NCBI RefSeq assembly: GCF_006547145.1 | Contig: NZ_CP041244.1 | Coordinates: 8,680,001 to 8,744,000 of the forward strand | Origin: Actinomadura sp. WMMA1423 | GTDB taxonomy: Bacteria > Actinomycetota > Actinomycetes > Streptosporangiales > Streptosporangiaceae | Direction of reading: 5' to 3' | DNA length: 64,000 nucleotides | Part shown: piece after piece, positions 21,642 through 30,432 of the stretch | How the letters are laid out: every line of letters begins with the position of its first letter | Position numbering within the stretch: the first letter of the stretch is position 1 | Notes under the pieces: model-generated | Told to the model about the DNA's origin: nothing | Seen by the model: the letters and a program-made list of their open reading frames with translations, nothing else | Database searches by the model: none | Translations under genes and position numbers: made by a program

Positions 21642-23840
21642 GTGGACGTCAGGGTCGGTGTCCGCGTCGAGGGGATCGTGCAGGGCGTCGGGTTCCGGCC
21701 GTTCGTGCACGGGCTCGCGACCGGTCTCGGACTGTCGGGGCTGGTCGGCAACGATGCGGGCGGCGTATTCATCGAGGTCGAGGGCGCGCCCGACGTGGTC
21801 GGGCGCTTCCTGGACGGCCTGCGCACGCGCCCGCCCCGGCTCGCCGTCGTCGAGCGCGTCACCACGCGCGAGCTGGCCGCCGGGGGGCGCGGCGGCTTCG
21901 CCATCGTGGGCAGCGAGGCGTCGGGGGAGCGCCGCGCCCTCGTCTCCTGGGACTCGGCGACCTGCGACGCCTGCCTGCGCGAGATGCGTGATCCGGGCGA
22001 CCGGCGCCACGGGTACCCGTTCATCAACTGCACCGACTGCGGGCCGCGCTTCACGATCGTCAAGGACGTCCCGTACGACCGTCCCAACACCACCATGGCG
22101 GGCTTCGCGATGTGCGGGCCCTGCGCCGCCGAGTACGGGGACCCGTCCGACCGCAGGTTCCACGCACAGCCGGTGTGCTGCCCGTCGTGCGGCCCGGCCC
22201 TCGTCTCGCGACCCCGCGCCGCCGAGCCCCTGGAGGCCGCGCGGGCGGTGCTCGCGGACGGCGCCGTCCTCGCGGTCAAGGGCCTCGGCGGCTACCACCT
22301 CGCGGCGAGGGCGGCGGACGCCCGCGCGGTCGCCGCCCTCCGCACCCGCAAGCACCGCGAGGCCAGGCCGTTCGCCGTGATGGTCCCCGACCTGGCCGCC
22401 GCCCGGGCGCTCTGCGTCCTCTCGGAGGCCGAGGAGGACCTGCTCACCAGCCCACGGCGCCCGATCGTCCTGGCGCGCCGCCGTCCCGCCGCGGACCTCG
22501 CCGACGCGGTCGCCCCCGGCAACCGGCACCTCGGGCTCATGCTGCCCTACACGCCGCTGCACCACCTGCTCGTCACCGAGCCGACCGTGATGACCAGCGG
22601 GAACGTCTCCGACGAGCCGATCGCCTACCGTGACGAGGACGCCCTCGAGCGGCTCTCCGGCCTCGCCGACGCCTTCCTCCTGCACGACCGGCCCATCCAC
22701 ACCCGCACCGACGACTCGGTGGTCCGGGCGTTCCGCGGGCGGCCGCTGCCCGTCCGCCGGTCGCGGGGGTACGCGCCCGAACCGATCCCGGTCCCCGCCG
22801 GGCCGCCGGTTCTGGCGTGCGGCGCGGAGCTGAAGAACACGTTCTGCCTGGCCCGCGACGGCCGGGCGTTCGTGTCCCACCACATAGGCGACCTGGAGAA
22901 CCGCGAGACCCTGCGCGCCTTCGAAGAGGGGATCGAGCACTTCACGCGCCTGTTCGACATCACCCCCGAACTCGTCGCCTACGACCCGCACCCGGAGTAC
23001 CTGTCCACGATGTACGCGCTCGACCGGGACCTACCGGTGACCGCCGTCCAGCACCACCACGCGCACATCGCGTCCTGCCTCGCCGACAACGGCGCGGCCG
23101 GCCCGGTCATCGGCGTCGCGTTCGACGGCACGGGCTACGGAACCGACGGCACCCTGTGGGGCGGCGAGTTCCTGGTCGCCGACCTGCGCGGCTTCGAACG
23201 CCTAGGGCATCTGGAACCGGTTCCACTGCCGGGCGGCGCCGCCGCGATCCGCGAGCCGTGGCGCATGGCGGCGGCCTACGGGGTCCCGGACGACCTGCCG
23301 GTGGCCCGCCGCCCCGAGTGGGCGGCCGTGACGGCCCTGGCCCGGCGGCGCGTCAACGCCCCGCCGACCTCCAGCATGGGCCGCCTCTTCGACGCGGTCG
23401 CCGCCGTCCTCGGCGTCCGCGACCGGGTCGACTACGAGGGGCAGGCGGCGATCGAACTGGAGCAGCGCGCCGACGCCGCCGAACGCGGCGCCTATCCGGC
23501 GGCCCTGACCGGCACGGCCGGTTTCACCGTCGCGGGCGCCGACCTGCTGGACGCGGTGGTGAGCGACCTCAGGTCGCACGTCCCCGTCCCGACGATCGCC
23601 GCCCGGTTCCACAACGGCGTGGCGGCCCTGGTCGTCGCGGCGGCCGCGCGCCTCAGGTCGGAGACCGGCATCGGCACGGTCGCGCTCTCCGGTGGCGTGT
23701 TCCAGAACATGCTCCTGCTCGACCGCGCCGTCACCGGGCTCACCGACGCGGGCTTCGAGGTGCTGACCCACCACCGCGTCCCACCCAACGACGGCGGCAT
23801 AAGCCTCGGCCAAGCAGCCGTGGCCACCGCCCGCGCCTGA
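21642..23840 (+). CDS. hypF: carbamoyltransferase HypF ([NiFe]-hydrogenase maturation)
   Basis: A 732-residue HypF with all parts in order. An acylphosphatase domain covers residues 3-90 (VEGIVQGVGFRPFVHGLATG). Two zinc fingers use Cys108/111/130/133 and Cys158/161/180/183. A YrdC-like domain follows (about 195-385, with RKHREARPFAVMV), then a Kae1-like domain (HHHAHIASCL, AFDGTGYGTDGTLWGGEF, LSGGVFQNMLLLD). It turns carbamoyl phosphate into the thiocarbamate on HypE that yields the cyanide ligands of the NiFe site. No hypA-E or hydrogenase gene is in the window, so it is isolated here. The GTG at 21642 matches the family N-terminus; there is no strong ribosome site. Confidence 0.95.
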   Translation: MDVRVGVRVEGIVQGVGFRPFVHGLATGLGLSGLVGNDAGGVFIEVEGAPDVVGRFLDGLRTRPPRLAVVERVTTRELAAGGRGGFAIVGSEASGERRALVSWDSATCDACLREMRDPGDRRHGYPFINCTDCGPRFTIVKDVPYDRPNTTMAGFAMCGPCAAEYGDPSDRRFHAQPVCCPSCGPALVSRPRAAEPLEAARAVLADGAVLAVKGLGGYHLAARAADARAVAALRTRKHREARPFAVMVPDLAAARALCVLSEAEEDLLTSPRRPIVLARRRPAADLADAVAPGNRHLGLMLPYTPLHHLLVTEPTVMTSGNVSDEPIAYRDEDALERLSGLADAFLLHDRPIHTRTDDSVVRAFRGRPLPVRRSRGYAPEPIPVPAGPPVLACGAELKNTFCLARDGRAFVSHHIGDLENRETLRAFEEGIEHFTRLFDITPELVAYDPHPEYLSTMYALDRDLPVTAVQHHHAHIASCLADNGAAGPVIGVAFDGTGYGTDGTLWGGEFLVADLRGFERLGHLEPVPLPGGAAAIREPWRMAAAYGVPDDLPVARRPEWAAVTALARRRVNAPPTSSMGRLFDAVAAVLGVRDRVDYEGQAAIELEQRADAAERGAYPAALTGTAGFTVAGADLLDAVVSDLRSHVPVPTIAARFHNGVAALVVAAAARLRSETGIGTVALSGGVFQNMLLLDRAVTGLTDAGFEVLTHHRVPPNDGGISLGQAAVATARA

Positions 23841-23963
23841 CTCCCGCCCCGAGCGTTTCGCCGATCCCCGCACCCACCCCCCCGGACGGGCAGCCTCGAA
23901 GATCAACGGATCGCTCTCTTCGGCGGCGGGCGTTCGGGGCCTTCGACTAACGTTGGCGGCGCC

Positions 23964-24392
23964 ATGTCCGAAACATCGCTGAGCATCGGGGAGCTGGCGC
24001 GGCGCGCCGGTGTCGCCGCCTCCGCGCTGCGGTACTGGGAGGGGCAGGGGTTGCTTCCCTCGCCCGCCAGGGTGTCGGGGCGGCGGATGTATCCCGAGGA
24101 GACGGTCGCGAAGGTCGGGCTCATCCTGCTCCTGCGGGACGCCGGCTTCTCGCTCGCCGACCAGAAGGCGCTCCTGGCCTCGCGCGCCGGTGACATGGAC
24201 GAGTGGCGGCGTCTCGCCCGGCGCAAGCAGGCCGAACTCGACGCGCAGATCGCCAGGGCACAGGCGGCCCGGGACGCCATCGAGCACGGCCTGCGCTGCT
24301 CACATCCCGACTTCCGGGACTGCCCTAACGCGCGGAGCCTCGTCGAGGCGCGCCTGGCGGGTCTGCCGCTCCACGAGGCGCACCGGCACTGA
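23964..24392 (+). CDS. MerR-family transcriptional regulator
   Basis: A 142-residue MerR protein: LSIGELARRAGVAASALRYW, EGQGLLPSPARVSGRRMYPE, then a coiled-coil dimer helix rich in A/Q/R. The end has two cysteines in GLRCSHPDFRDCPNARSLVE, which could sense metal or thiol stress, as in SoxR-like members (SoxR itself has four). It converges on the F420-oxidoreductase gene, 17 bases apart. Target unknown. Confidence 0.88.
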   Translation: MSETSLSIGELARRAGVAASALRYWEGQGLLPSPARVSGRRMYPEETVAKVGLILLLRDAGFSLADQKALLASRAGDMDEWRRLARRKQAELDAQIARAQAARDAIEHGLRCSHPDFRDCPNARSLVEARLAGLPLHEAHRH

Positions 24393-24409
24393 CCGCCGCA
24401 GGGCAGGCG

Positions 24410-24811
24410 TCAGAGGTTGCCCAGGGCGCGGGTGGCGGTGATCTCTATGACGACGCGGTTCGGATTGGGGCGCGGGGGCCTGTAGCGGGCGGTGTAGAGC
24501 TCCTCCGCGTGCGTCACGGAGGCCGGGTCGGTTCGCAGGACGGCGCGGCCCTCGATGGTCGACCAGCGGCGGCCGTCCACTTGCGTGACCGCGACGGGCA
24601 GGCCGGACGCGCCCGCGGCGCGGACGTTGCGGGCCTTCGCCGAGGAGGCCGAGGTGATCACCCGGACGGTGCCGCCCTCCAGCGTCGCGCCGACGGGGAC
24701 CGAGTGAGGGGTGCCGTCCGGGCGGAGGGTGACCAGGGTGCACAGGTGGCGCTCCCGCCAGAAGGCGATGAGCCCCTCGTCGGCCGGGTCCAGCCGGTGT
24801 CGTCCGTCCAC
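24410..24811 (-). CDS. PPOX-class F420-dependent oxidoreductase (FDOR-B)
   Basis: A 133-residue split beta-barrel protein: LIAFWRERHLCTLVTLRPDG, TPHSVPVGATLEGG, VRVITSASSAKARNVRAAG and the end YRPPRPNPNRVVIEITATRA. This matches the TIGR03618-type F420-binding oxidoreductases of actinobacteria, which reduce varied substrates with F420H2. It diverges from the MFS transporter gene, with an inverted repeat in the gap. Confidence 0.88.
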   Translation of the reverse strand: MDGRHRLDPADEGLIAFWRERHLCTLVTLRPDGTPHSVPVGATLEGGTVRVITSASSAKARNVRAAGASGLPVAVTQVDGRRWSTIEGRAVLRTDPASVTHAEELYTARYRPPRPNPNRVVIEITATRALGNL

Positions 24812-24866
24812 CGGAGCAAGCCTATCCGGACCGTTCGGCTCTAGCCGGATTCGAGGGGCTTATGAT

Positions 24867-24885
24867 TAGTTAGCGTAAGAAACTA
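24867..24885. promoter_or_regulatory. inverted repeat TAGTT-N9-AACTA before the MFS gene
   Basis: An AT-rich 5-base dyad (TAGTT AGCGTAAGA AACTA) in the divergent gap, 22 bases before the GTG of the MFS gene. This is typical for a MarR or TetR operator. The nearby MerR and LacI proteins are less fitting binders. Confidence 0.45.
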
Positions 24886-24907
24886 TCTGAAACGGGGAGG
24901 GGGCGGC

Positions 24908-26620
24908 GTGCCGTCCAAGCACTATCCGTGGATCGCGCTGAGCAACACGACGCTCGGCATGCTGCTGGCCACGGTCAACTCCTCGATTGTGATCATCTCG
25001 CTGCCGGCGATCTTCCGCGGCATCCACCTGAACCCCCTCGAACCGGGCAATGTCAGCTACCTGCTGTGGATGCTGATGGGCTACATGCTCGTCTCCGCCG
25101 TGCTGGTGGTGACGCTGGGGCGGCTCGGGGACATGTTCGGGCGCGTCCGCATGTACAACGCCGGGTTCGCGGTCTTCACGGTCGGGACGCTCGTCCTGGC
25201 GCTCGACCCGCTGCAGGGGGGACCCGGGGCGCTCTGGCTCATCGGATGGCGGGTGTTCCAGGGGATCGGCGGCGCCATGCTCATGGCGAACTCGGCCGCC
25301 ATCCTCACCGACGCCTTCCCCGCCCACCGGCGGGGCATGGCGATGGGCGTCAACCAGGTCGCGGGCATCGCCGGGACGTTCCTCGGCCTGGTCGCCGGCG
25401 GGCTGCTGAGCGAGATCAACTGGCGGCTGGTGTTCTTCGCGTCGGCGCCCATCGGGATCGCCGGGACGCTCTGGGCCTACCGGAGCCTGGTGGAGACCGC
25501 CACGCGGGCGGTCGCCGCGAGGATCGACTGGCTCGGCAACGTGACGTTCGCGGTCGGGCTGACCTCGCTGCTCGCCGCGATCACCTACGGCATCCAGCCC
25601 TACGGCGGGCACGACATGGGCTGGACGAACCCGTGGGTGCTCGCCGGGATGACCGGCGGCGCGGCCGTGCTCGCGCTGTTCTGCTGGATCGAGACCAGGG
25701 TCGAGCAGCCGATGTTCCACCTGCGCCTGTTCCGCATCCGGGCGTTCGCGGCCGGCAACCTGGCCGGGCTGCTCGCCGCGATCTCCCGCGGCGGGATGCA
25801 GTTCATGCTGATCATCTGGCTCCAGGGCATCTGGCTGCCGCTGCACGGCTACGACTACGAGGACACGCCGCTGTGGGCGGGCATCTACCTGCTGCCGCTC
25901 ACCGCGGGCTTCCTGGTCGCCGGGCCGATCTCGGGGCACCTGTCCGACCGGCACGGCGCCCGCGCGTTCGCCTCCGGCGGGCTGGTGCTGTCGGCGCTGG
26001 CGTTCGCCGGGCTGCTGGTGATCCCGACCGACTTCGGGTACCCGACCTTCGCGCTGCTGATCTTCCTCAACGGGATCGGCTCCGGGCTGTTCGCCGCCCC
26101 CAACACCACCGCGATCATGAACGCGGTGCCCGCGGACCAGCGCGGCGTGGCCTCCGGGATGCGCGCCACCTTCATGAACGCCGGCATGGTGCTGTCGATC
26201 GGCGTGTTCTTCTCGCTGATGATCGCGGGCCTGGCCGACACCCTGCCGAGGACGCTGACGCGGGGGCTGACCGAGCACGGCGTCCCGGCCGGGCCGGCCG
26301 CGCGGGTGGGCGAGCTGCCGCCGGTCGGCACGCTGTTCGCGGCGTTCCTCGGCTACAACCCGATCCAGAACCTGCTCGCGCCGTTCCACGTGCTCGGCGG
26401 GCTCGCGCCGGACGACGTCGCCACCCTCACCGGCCGCTCGTACTTCCCGCACCTGATCTCCGAGCCGTTCCACCACGGCTTGGTGATCGTGTTCGGCATG
26501 GCGATCGCGATGTCGCTGGTGGCGGCGCTGGTCTCGCTGCTGCGCGGGAGCCGGTACGTGCACGAGGACGACGCCGCCGGGGAGCCCGCGCTGCAGAAGG
26601 CGGGCCGCGGCACCGCCTGA
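24908..26620 (+). CDS. MFS transporter, DHA2 (14-TMS) drug-efflux type
   Basis: A 570-residue membrane protein with about 14 hydrophobic helices. It opens WIALSNTTLGMLLATVNSSI; motif A is LGRLGDMFGRVRMYN, motif C is in MGVNQVAGIAGTFLGLVAGG, and NAVPADQRGVASGMRATFMN is typical of DHA2 members. Proton-driven export of drugs or other amphiphiles is expected. The GTG start follows GGGGAGGG by 5 bases. A strong terminator ends the gene. Confidence 0.92.
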   Translation: MPSKHYPWIALSNTTLGMLLATVNSSIVIISLPAIFRGIHLNPLEPGNVSYLLWMLMGYMLVSAVLVVTLGRLGDMFGRVRMYNAGFAVFTVGTLVLALDPLQGGPGALWLIGWRVFQGIGGAMLMANSAAILTDAFPAHRRGMAMGVNQVAGIAGTFLGLVAGGLLSEINWRLVFFASAPIGIAGTLWAYRSLVETATRAVAARIDWLGNVTFAVGLTSLLAAITYGIQPYGGHDMGWTNPWVLAGMTGGAAVLALFCWIETRVEQPMFHLRLFRIRAFAAGNLAGLLAAISRGGMQFMLIIWLQGIWLPLHGYDYEDTPLWAGIYLLPLTAGFLVAGPISGHLSDRHGARAFASGGLVLSALAFAGLLVIPTDFGYPTFALLIFLNGIGSGLFAAPNTTAIMNAVPADQRGVASGMRATFMNAGMVLSIGVFFSLMIAGLADTLPRTLTRGLTEHGVPAGPAARVGELPPVGTLFAAFLGYNPIQNLLAPFHVLGGLAPDDVATLTGRSYFPHLISEPFHHGLVIVFGMAIAMSLVAALVSLLRGSRYVHEDDAAGEPALQKAGRGTA

Positions 26621-26635
26621 CCCGGTCCCGCGCAG

Positions 26636-26664
26636 AGCCCCCGGCCCCCCGGCCGGGGGCTTTT
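26636..26664 (+). terminator. intrinsic terminator after the MFS gene
   Basis: An 11-base perfect stem (AGCCCCCGGCC / GGCCGGGGGCT) with a CCCC loop ends in a TTTT run: a textbook rho-independent terminator 16 bases after the MFS stop. Confidence 0.9.
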
Positions 26665-26676
26665 CGCCGCCTGCTA

Positions 26677-26703
26677 TTGACACTGCGCAAACGTTTTCAT
26701 AAT
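26677..26703 (+). promoter_or_regulatory. LacI-gene promoter with embedded LacI operator; leaderless start
   Basis: TTGACA (26677-26682) and CATAAT (26698-26703) are 15 bases apart. Between them is GCAAACGTTTTC with the palindromic core AAACGTTT, typical for LacI/GalR proteins. The ATG at 26711 is about 7 bases after the -10 box, so the mRNA should be leaderless. The site implies autorepression by the now-truncated LacI protein. Confidence 0.75.
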
Positions 26704-26710
26704 CCACGGC

Positions 26711-27538
26711 ATGGAGGGCACCGGCACCGGCGCGGGCGGGACCGGCCGCCGGCGCGCCGAGGGCCCCCGGGCCTCGATCCGCGCCGTGGCGAACCTCGCC
26801 GGAGTGTCGCCCTCCACGGTGTCGCGCGCCCTGAACAGTCCCGAGCTCGTGAGCGCCGAGACCCGGCGGCGCGTGCTCGAATGCGCCGAACGGCTGGGCT
26901 ACCGGCCGAACCGGGCGGCGCAGTCGCTGGTCCTCGGGCGGACCCGCAACGTCGGGCTGATCGTCCCCGACATCGCCAACCCGTTCTTCGCGCCGTTCAT
27001 CAAGGGCGTCGAGGCCTACTTCCGGGACACCGAGTACGCGGTGTTCCTGGCCGACACCGACGAGGACGCGGCGACGGAGGTCAGGCTGGCCGAGGCCATG
27101 GTCGAGCGGGTGGACGGGCTGATCCTGTGCGCCCCCCGCATGACCGGGGCCAGGCTGCGCGCCGTCGCGGCCAGGACCGCCGTGGTCCTGGCGAACCGGA
27201 CCAGCCGGGTGGCGCCGTCGGTCCTGCTGGACTTCCGGCCCGGCATGGAGCAGGCGGTCGCGCACGTCCACGCGCTCGGGCACCACCGCTGCGCGTACCT
27301 GTCCGGCCCCGCCAACTCCTGGTCCAACCGGCAGCGGCGCAGGTTCCTCGGCGCCGCCTGCGCCGAGCGCGGCATCGAGCTGGTGGACCTCGGCCCGTAC
27401 GAGCCGCGCTTCACCGGCGGCTACCGGGCGGCCGACGAGGTTCTCGCCGCGCGCGCCACCGCCGTGTTCGCCTGCAACGACCTGGTCGCGCTCGGCGTCC
27501 TGTCCCGGCTCACCGCGCGCGGCGTCCCGGTGCCCGTC
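26711..27538 (+). pseudogene. LacI-family regulator, truncated by the tnpB element
   Basis: The first ~275 codons of a LacI/GalR regulator are intact: helix-turn-helix SIRAVANLAGVSPSTVSRAL (about residues 22-41), LGYRPNRAAQSLVLGRTRNV, LIVPDIANPFFAPFIKGVEA, and VFACNDLVALGVLSRLTARG. The expected DDISVVGFDD segment and dimer end are replaced by insertion-element DNA at about 27538. The lost part completes the sugar-binding fold, so the repressor is probably non-functional, although the DNA-binding domain could still be made. Its 3' remainder is not found on the other side of the element, so DNA was deleted. It probably once regulated the ABC sugar/solute transporter whose remains follow. Confidence 0.85.
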
Positions 27539-27584
27539 TGTGCGATTGCCTTCGGGTTCGGTCATAAACCGGTACGGTGCGGGT

Positions 27585-28820
27585 GTGCAGTTGCGTTACA
27601 ACTACCGTGTGTATCCCACGCCTGGTCAGCGGATCGCGCTGGCAAGGGCGTTCGGGTGCGCGCGGGTGGTGTTCAACGACGGGCTGCGCGCGCGGCTGGA
27701 CGCCCGCGAGCAGGGCTTGCCGCACCTGTCGGACGCCGAGCTGTCCAAGCGGGTCATCACCCAGGCCAAGGCCACCTCCGAGCGGGCGTGGCTGGATGAG
27801 GTGTCGGCGGTGGTGCTGCAGCAGGCACTGGCCGACCTGAACGCGGCCTACCGCAACTTCTTCGCCTCAATCCGCGGCGACCGGACGGGGCGCAAGGTGG
27901 GCCTGCCCCGCTTCCGGTCCCGCAAGGACAACCGGCAAGCCATCCGGTTCACCCGGAATGCCCGCTTCAGGGTGCTGGACAACGGTCGGCTCAGGCTGCC
28001 CAAGATCGGCGAGGTACGGGTGCACTGGTCGCGGCCGCTGCCGTCGGCTCCCAGTTCGGTCACCGTGATCCGGGACGCGGCCGGACGGTACTTCGCCTCG
28101 TTCGTAGTGGAGACCGGCCAGGAGGAGATGCTGCCGACTTTGGATTGCGAGGTGGGGATCGACCTGGGCCTGACGCACTTTGCGGTGCTGCCGGACGGCA
28201 CGAAGGTGACCGCGCCCAGGTTCCTGCGCCGTGCCGTTCGAAGGCTCAAGCGGCTGCAGCGGGCCCTGTCGCGCAAGCAGAAGGGCTCGGCCAACCGCAA
28301 GAAGGCCGCCATCAAGGTCGCTCGGGCTCACGGGCGGGTGGCCGACTCCCGGCGGGACTGGCAGCACAAGCTGTCCACGGCGATCATCCGCGACAACCAA
28401 GCGGTCTACGTCGAGGACCTGTGCGTGGCCGGTCTGGCCCGGACCCGGCTCGCCAAGAGCGTCCACGACGCCGGATGGGCCGCCTTCACCGCCATGCTGG
28501 AGTACAAGGCCCAAAGGTACGGGCGGAGGTTCGCCCGGGTGGACCGGTTCCTTCCCTCCACCCGCATGTGCTCGGACTGCGGACGGATCAACCAGAAGAT
28601 GGCGCTCGACGTCCGCGCGTGGCACTGCCCATGCGGCAGCACCCACGACCGGGACCTCAACGCCGCCATCAACGTGCTCGCCGCCGGACGGGCGGAGAGC
28701 CTAAACGACCGTGGAGCGCACGTAAGACCGGCACCCGCGCCGGCAGCGCGCAAAGAGGCGGTAACCCACCTTGACGCCGCGCTCACCGCGCTCAGCGTGG
28801 AGGGAATCTCCGCCCTATAA
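27585..28820 (+). CDS. tnpB: TnpB, RNA-guided nuclease of the IS200/IS605 group
   Basis: A 411-residue intact TnpB. It has the N-terminal LRYNYRVYPTPGQRIALARA (2-21) and the RuvC catalytic residues Asp193 (GIDLGLTHFAVL), Glu277 (VYVEDLCVAGL) and Asp357 (HDRDLNAAINVL). A zinc finger uses Cys329, Cys332, Cys348 and Cys350 (CSDCG and CPCG). TnpB proteins cut DNA guided by an omega RNA made from the element's 3' end, and help keep the element at its site. All catalytic residues are present, so it is likely active. The GTG at 27585 matches family starts. There is no tnpA in the window, so transposition would need one in trans. Confidence 0.93.
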   Translation: MQLRYNYRVYPTPGQRIALARAFGCARVVFNDGLRARLDAREQGLPHLSDAELSKRVITQAKATSERAWLDEVSAVVLQQALADLNAAYRNFFASIRGDRTGRKVGLPRFRSRKDNRQAIRFTRNARFRVLDNGRLRLPKIGEVRVHWSRPLPSAPSSVTVIRDAAGRYFASFVVETGQEEMLPTLDCEVGIDLGLTHFAVLPDGTKVTAPRFLRRAVRRLKRLQRALSRKQKGSANRKKAAIKVARAHGRVADSRRDWQHKLSTAIIRDNQAVYVEDLCVAGLARTRLAKSVHDAGWAAFTAMLEYKAQRYGRRFARVDRFLPSTRMCSDCGRINQKMALDVRAWHCPCGSTHDRDLNAAINVLAAGRAESLNDRGAHVRPAPAPAARKEAVTHLDAALTALSVEGISAL

Positions 28821-28850
28821 GCGGAGAGGACGTCAATTCTACCCGGGCCC
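28640..28850 (+). ncRNA. presumed omega RNA (reRNA) at the 3' end of the tnpB element
   Basis: In studied IS200/605 elements the guide RNA overlaps the tnpB 3' end, finishes with the right-end hairpin and takes its guide from the flanking host DNA. The hairpin here is at 28807-28827 and the element ends at about 28836, so the guide would begin TTCTACCCGGGCCC in the solute-binding-protein remnant. The scaffold start is a guess from typical lengths; only the right end is supported by sequence. Confidence 0.45.
28807..28836 (+). repeat. right-end hairpin and terminus of the tnpB element
   Basis: A 7-base perfect stem, TCTCCGC/GCGGAGA, with a CCTATAA loop, then GGACGTCAA. This matches the general right-end layout of IS1341-type elements (stem-loop then GTCAA). 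It overlaps the last codons and stop of tnpB. Confidence 0.7.
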
Positions 28851-29039
28851 CGCGGTGAAGGGCGTGACGCTCGACATGGCCCCGCCCGAGAGCCAGAAGG
28901 CGATCCGGGAGTACGGCCGCCCCGAGTACGACGCGCTCAGCGCCGGCCACCCCACGGCCCCGCCGCTCGACGCCAAGGCGCTCGTCGCCGCGTTCGACCG
29001 CTGGGACCGCGAGGTCGGCGGGCAGAAGGTCAAGAAGTC

Positions 29040-29043
<4 letters not shown>
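28837..29043 (+). pseudogene. C-terminal remnant of an ABC solute-binding protein
   Basis: Sixty-eight codons, from FYPGPAVKGVTLDMAPPESQ to DRWDREVGGQKVKKS, read in frame directly from the element's right end to a TGA that overlaps the ATPase start (ATGA). The content and position before a PotA-like ATPase identify the tail of an extracellular solute-binding protein of the polyamine/iron/phosphonate type. The signal peptide and some 80% of the gene are missing, evidently lost in the deletion that joined it to the LacI fragment. Confidence 0.7.
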
Positions 29044-30210
<1,167 letters not shown>

Positions 30211-30221
<11 letters not shown>

Positions 30222-30330
30222 GGCCCCCGCCCGCCCGGAGGCGCGGCCGCCCCGGCGCGGCGGCCTGCGGCACCGGCTCGCCGAGCGCGGCGTCGACCGG
30301 GTGCTGCTCCTGCTGCTTCCCGCGGCCGTC
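30211..30330 (+). pseudogene. N-terminal remnant of an ABC permease
   Basis: An ATG inside the end of the ATPase gene starts a frame with a proline/arginine-rich cytosolic tail and then HRLAERGVDRVLLLLLPAA, the usual start of the first membrane helix of PotB-type permeases. After about 40 codons the hydrophobic sequence gives way to unrelated arginine-rich reading (VRGGAARLLARALTAPGRAR), and no permease sequence follows. The gene is cut by a second deletion at about 30330. The frame stays open by chance to beyond 31 kb, but it is not coding there. Confidence 0.65.
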
Positions 30331-30432
30331 CGAGGAGGGGCGGCACGACTCCTAGCGCGCGCGCTCACCGCGCCAGGACGGGCGCGGCCCGGCCGTCCGC
30401 GATGGCGGGCGACCGGGCCGGAAGGCGCGGTG

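Larger units (their letters stand above)
27539..28836 (+). mobile_element. IS1341-type (IS200/IS605-group) element with tnpB only
   Basis: The element carries one gene, tnpB, and no tnpA. The left limit is where LacI similarity stops (about 27538). The right end has the hairpin typical of this group, TCTCCGC-CCTATAA-GCGGAGA (28807-28827), followed by GGACGTCAA; the flanking solute-binding-protein frame resumes at 28837. No target duplication is expected for this family and none is seen. A small hairpin, CGGT-CATAA-ACCG, lies near the left end at about 27560-27573. The two flanks belong to different genes, so the element sits at a deletion junction. Exact ends are inferred. Confidence 0.8.
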
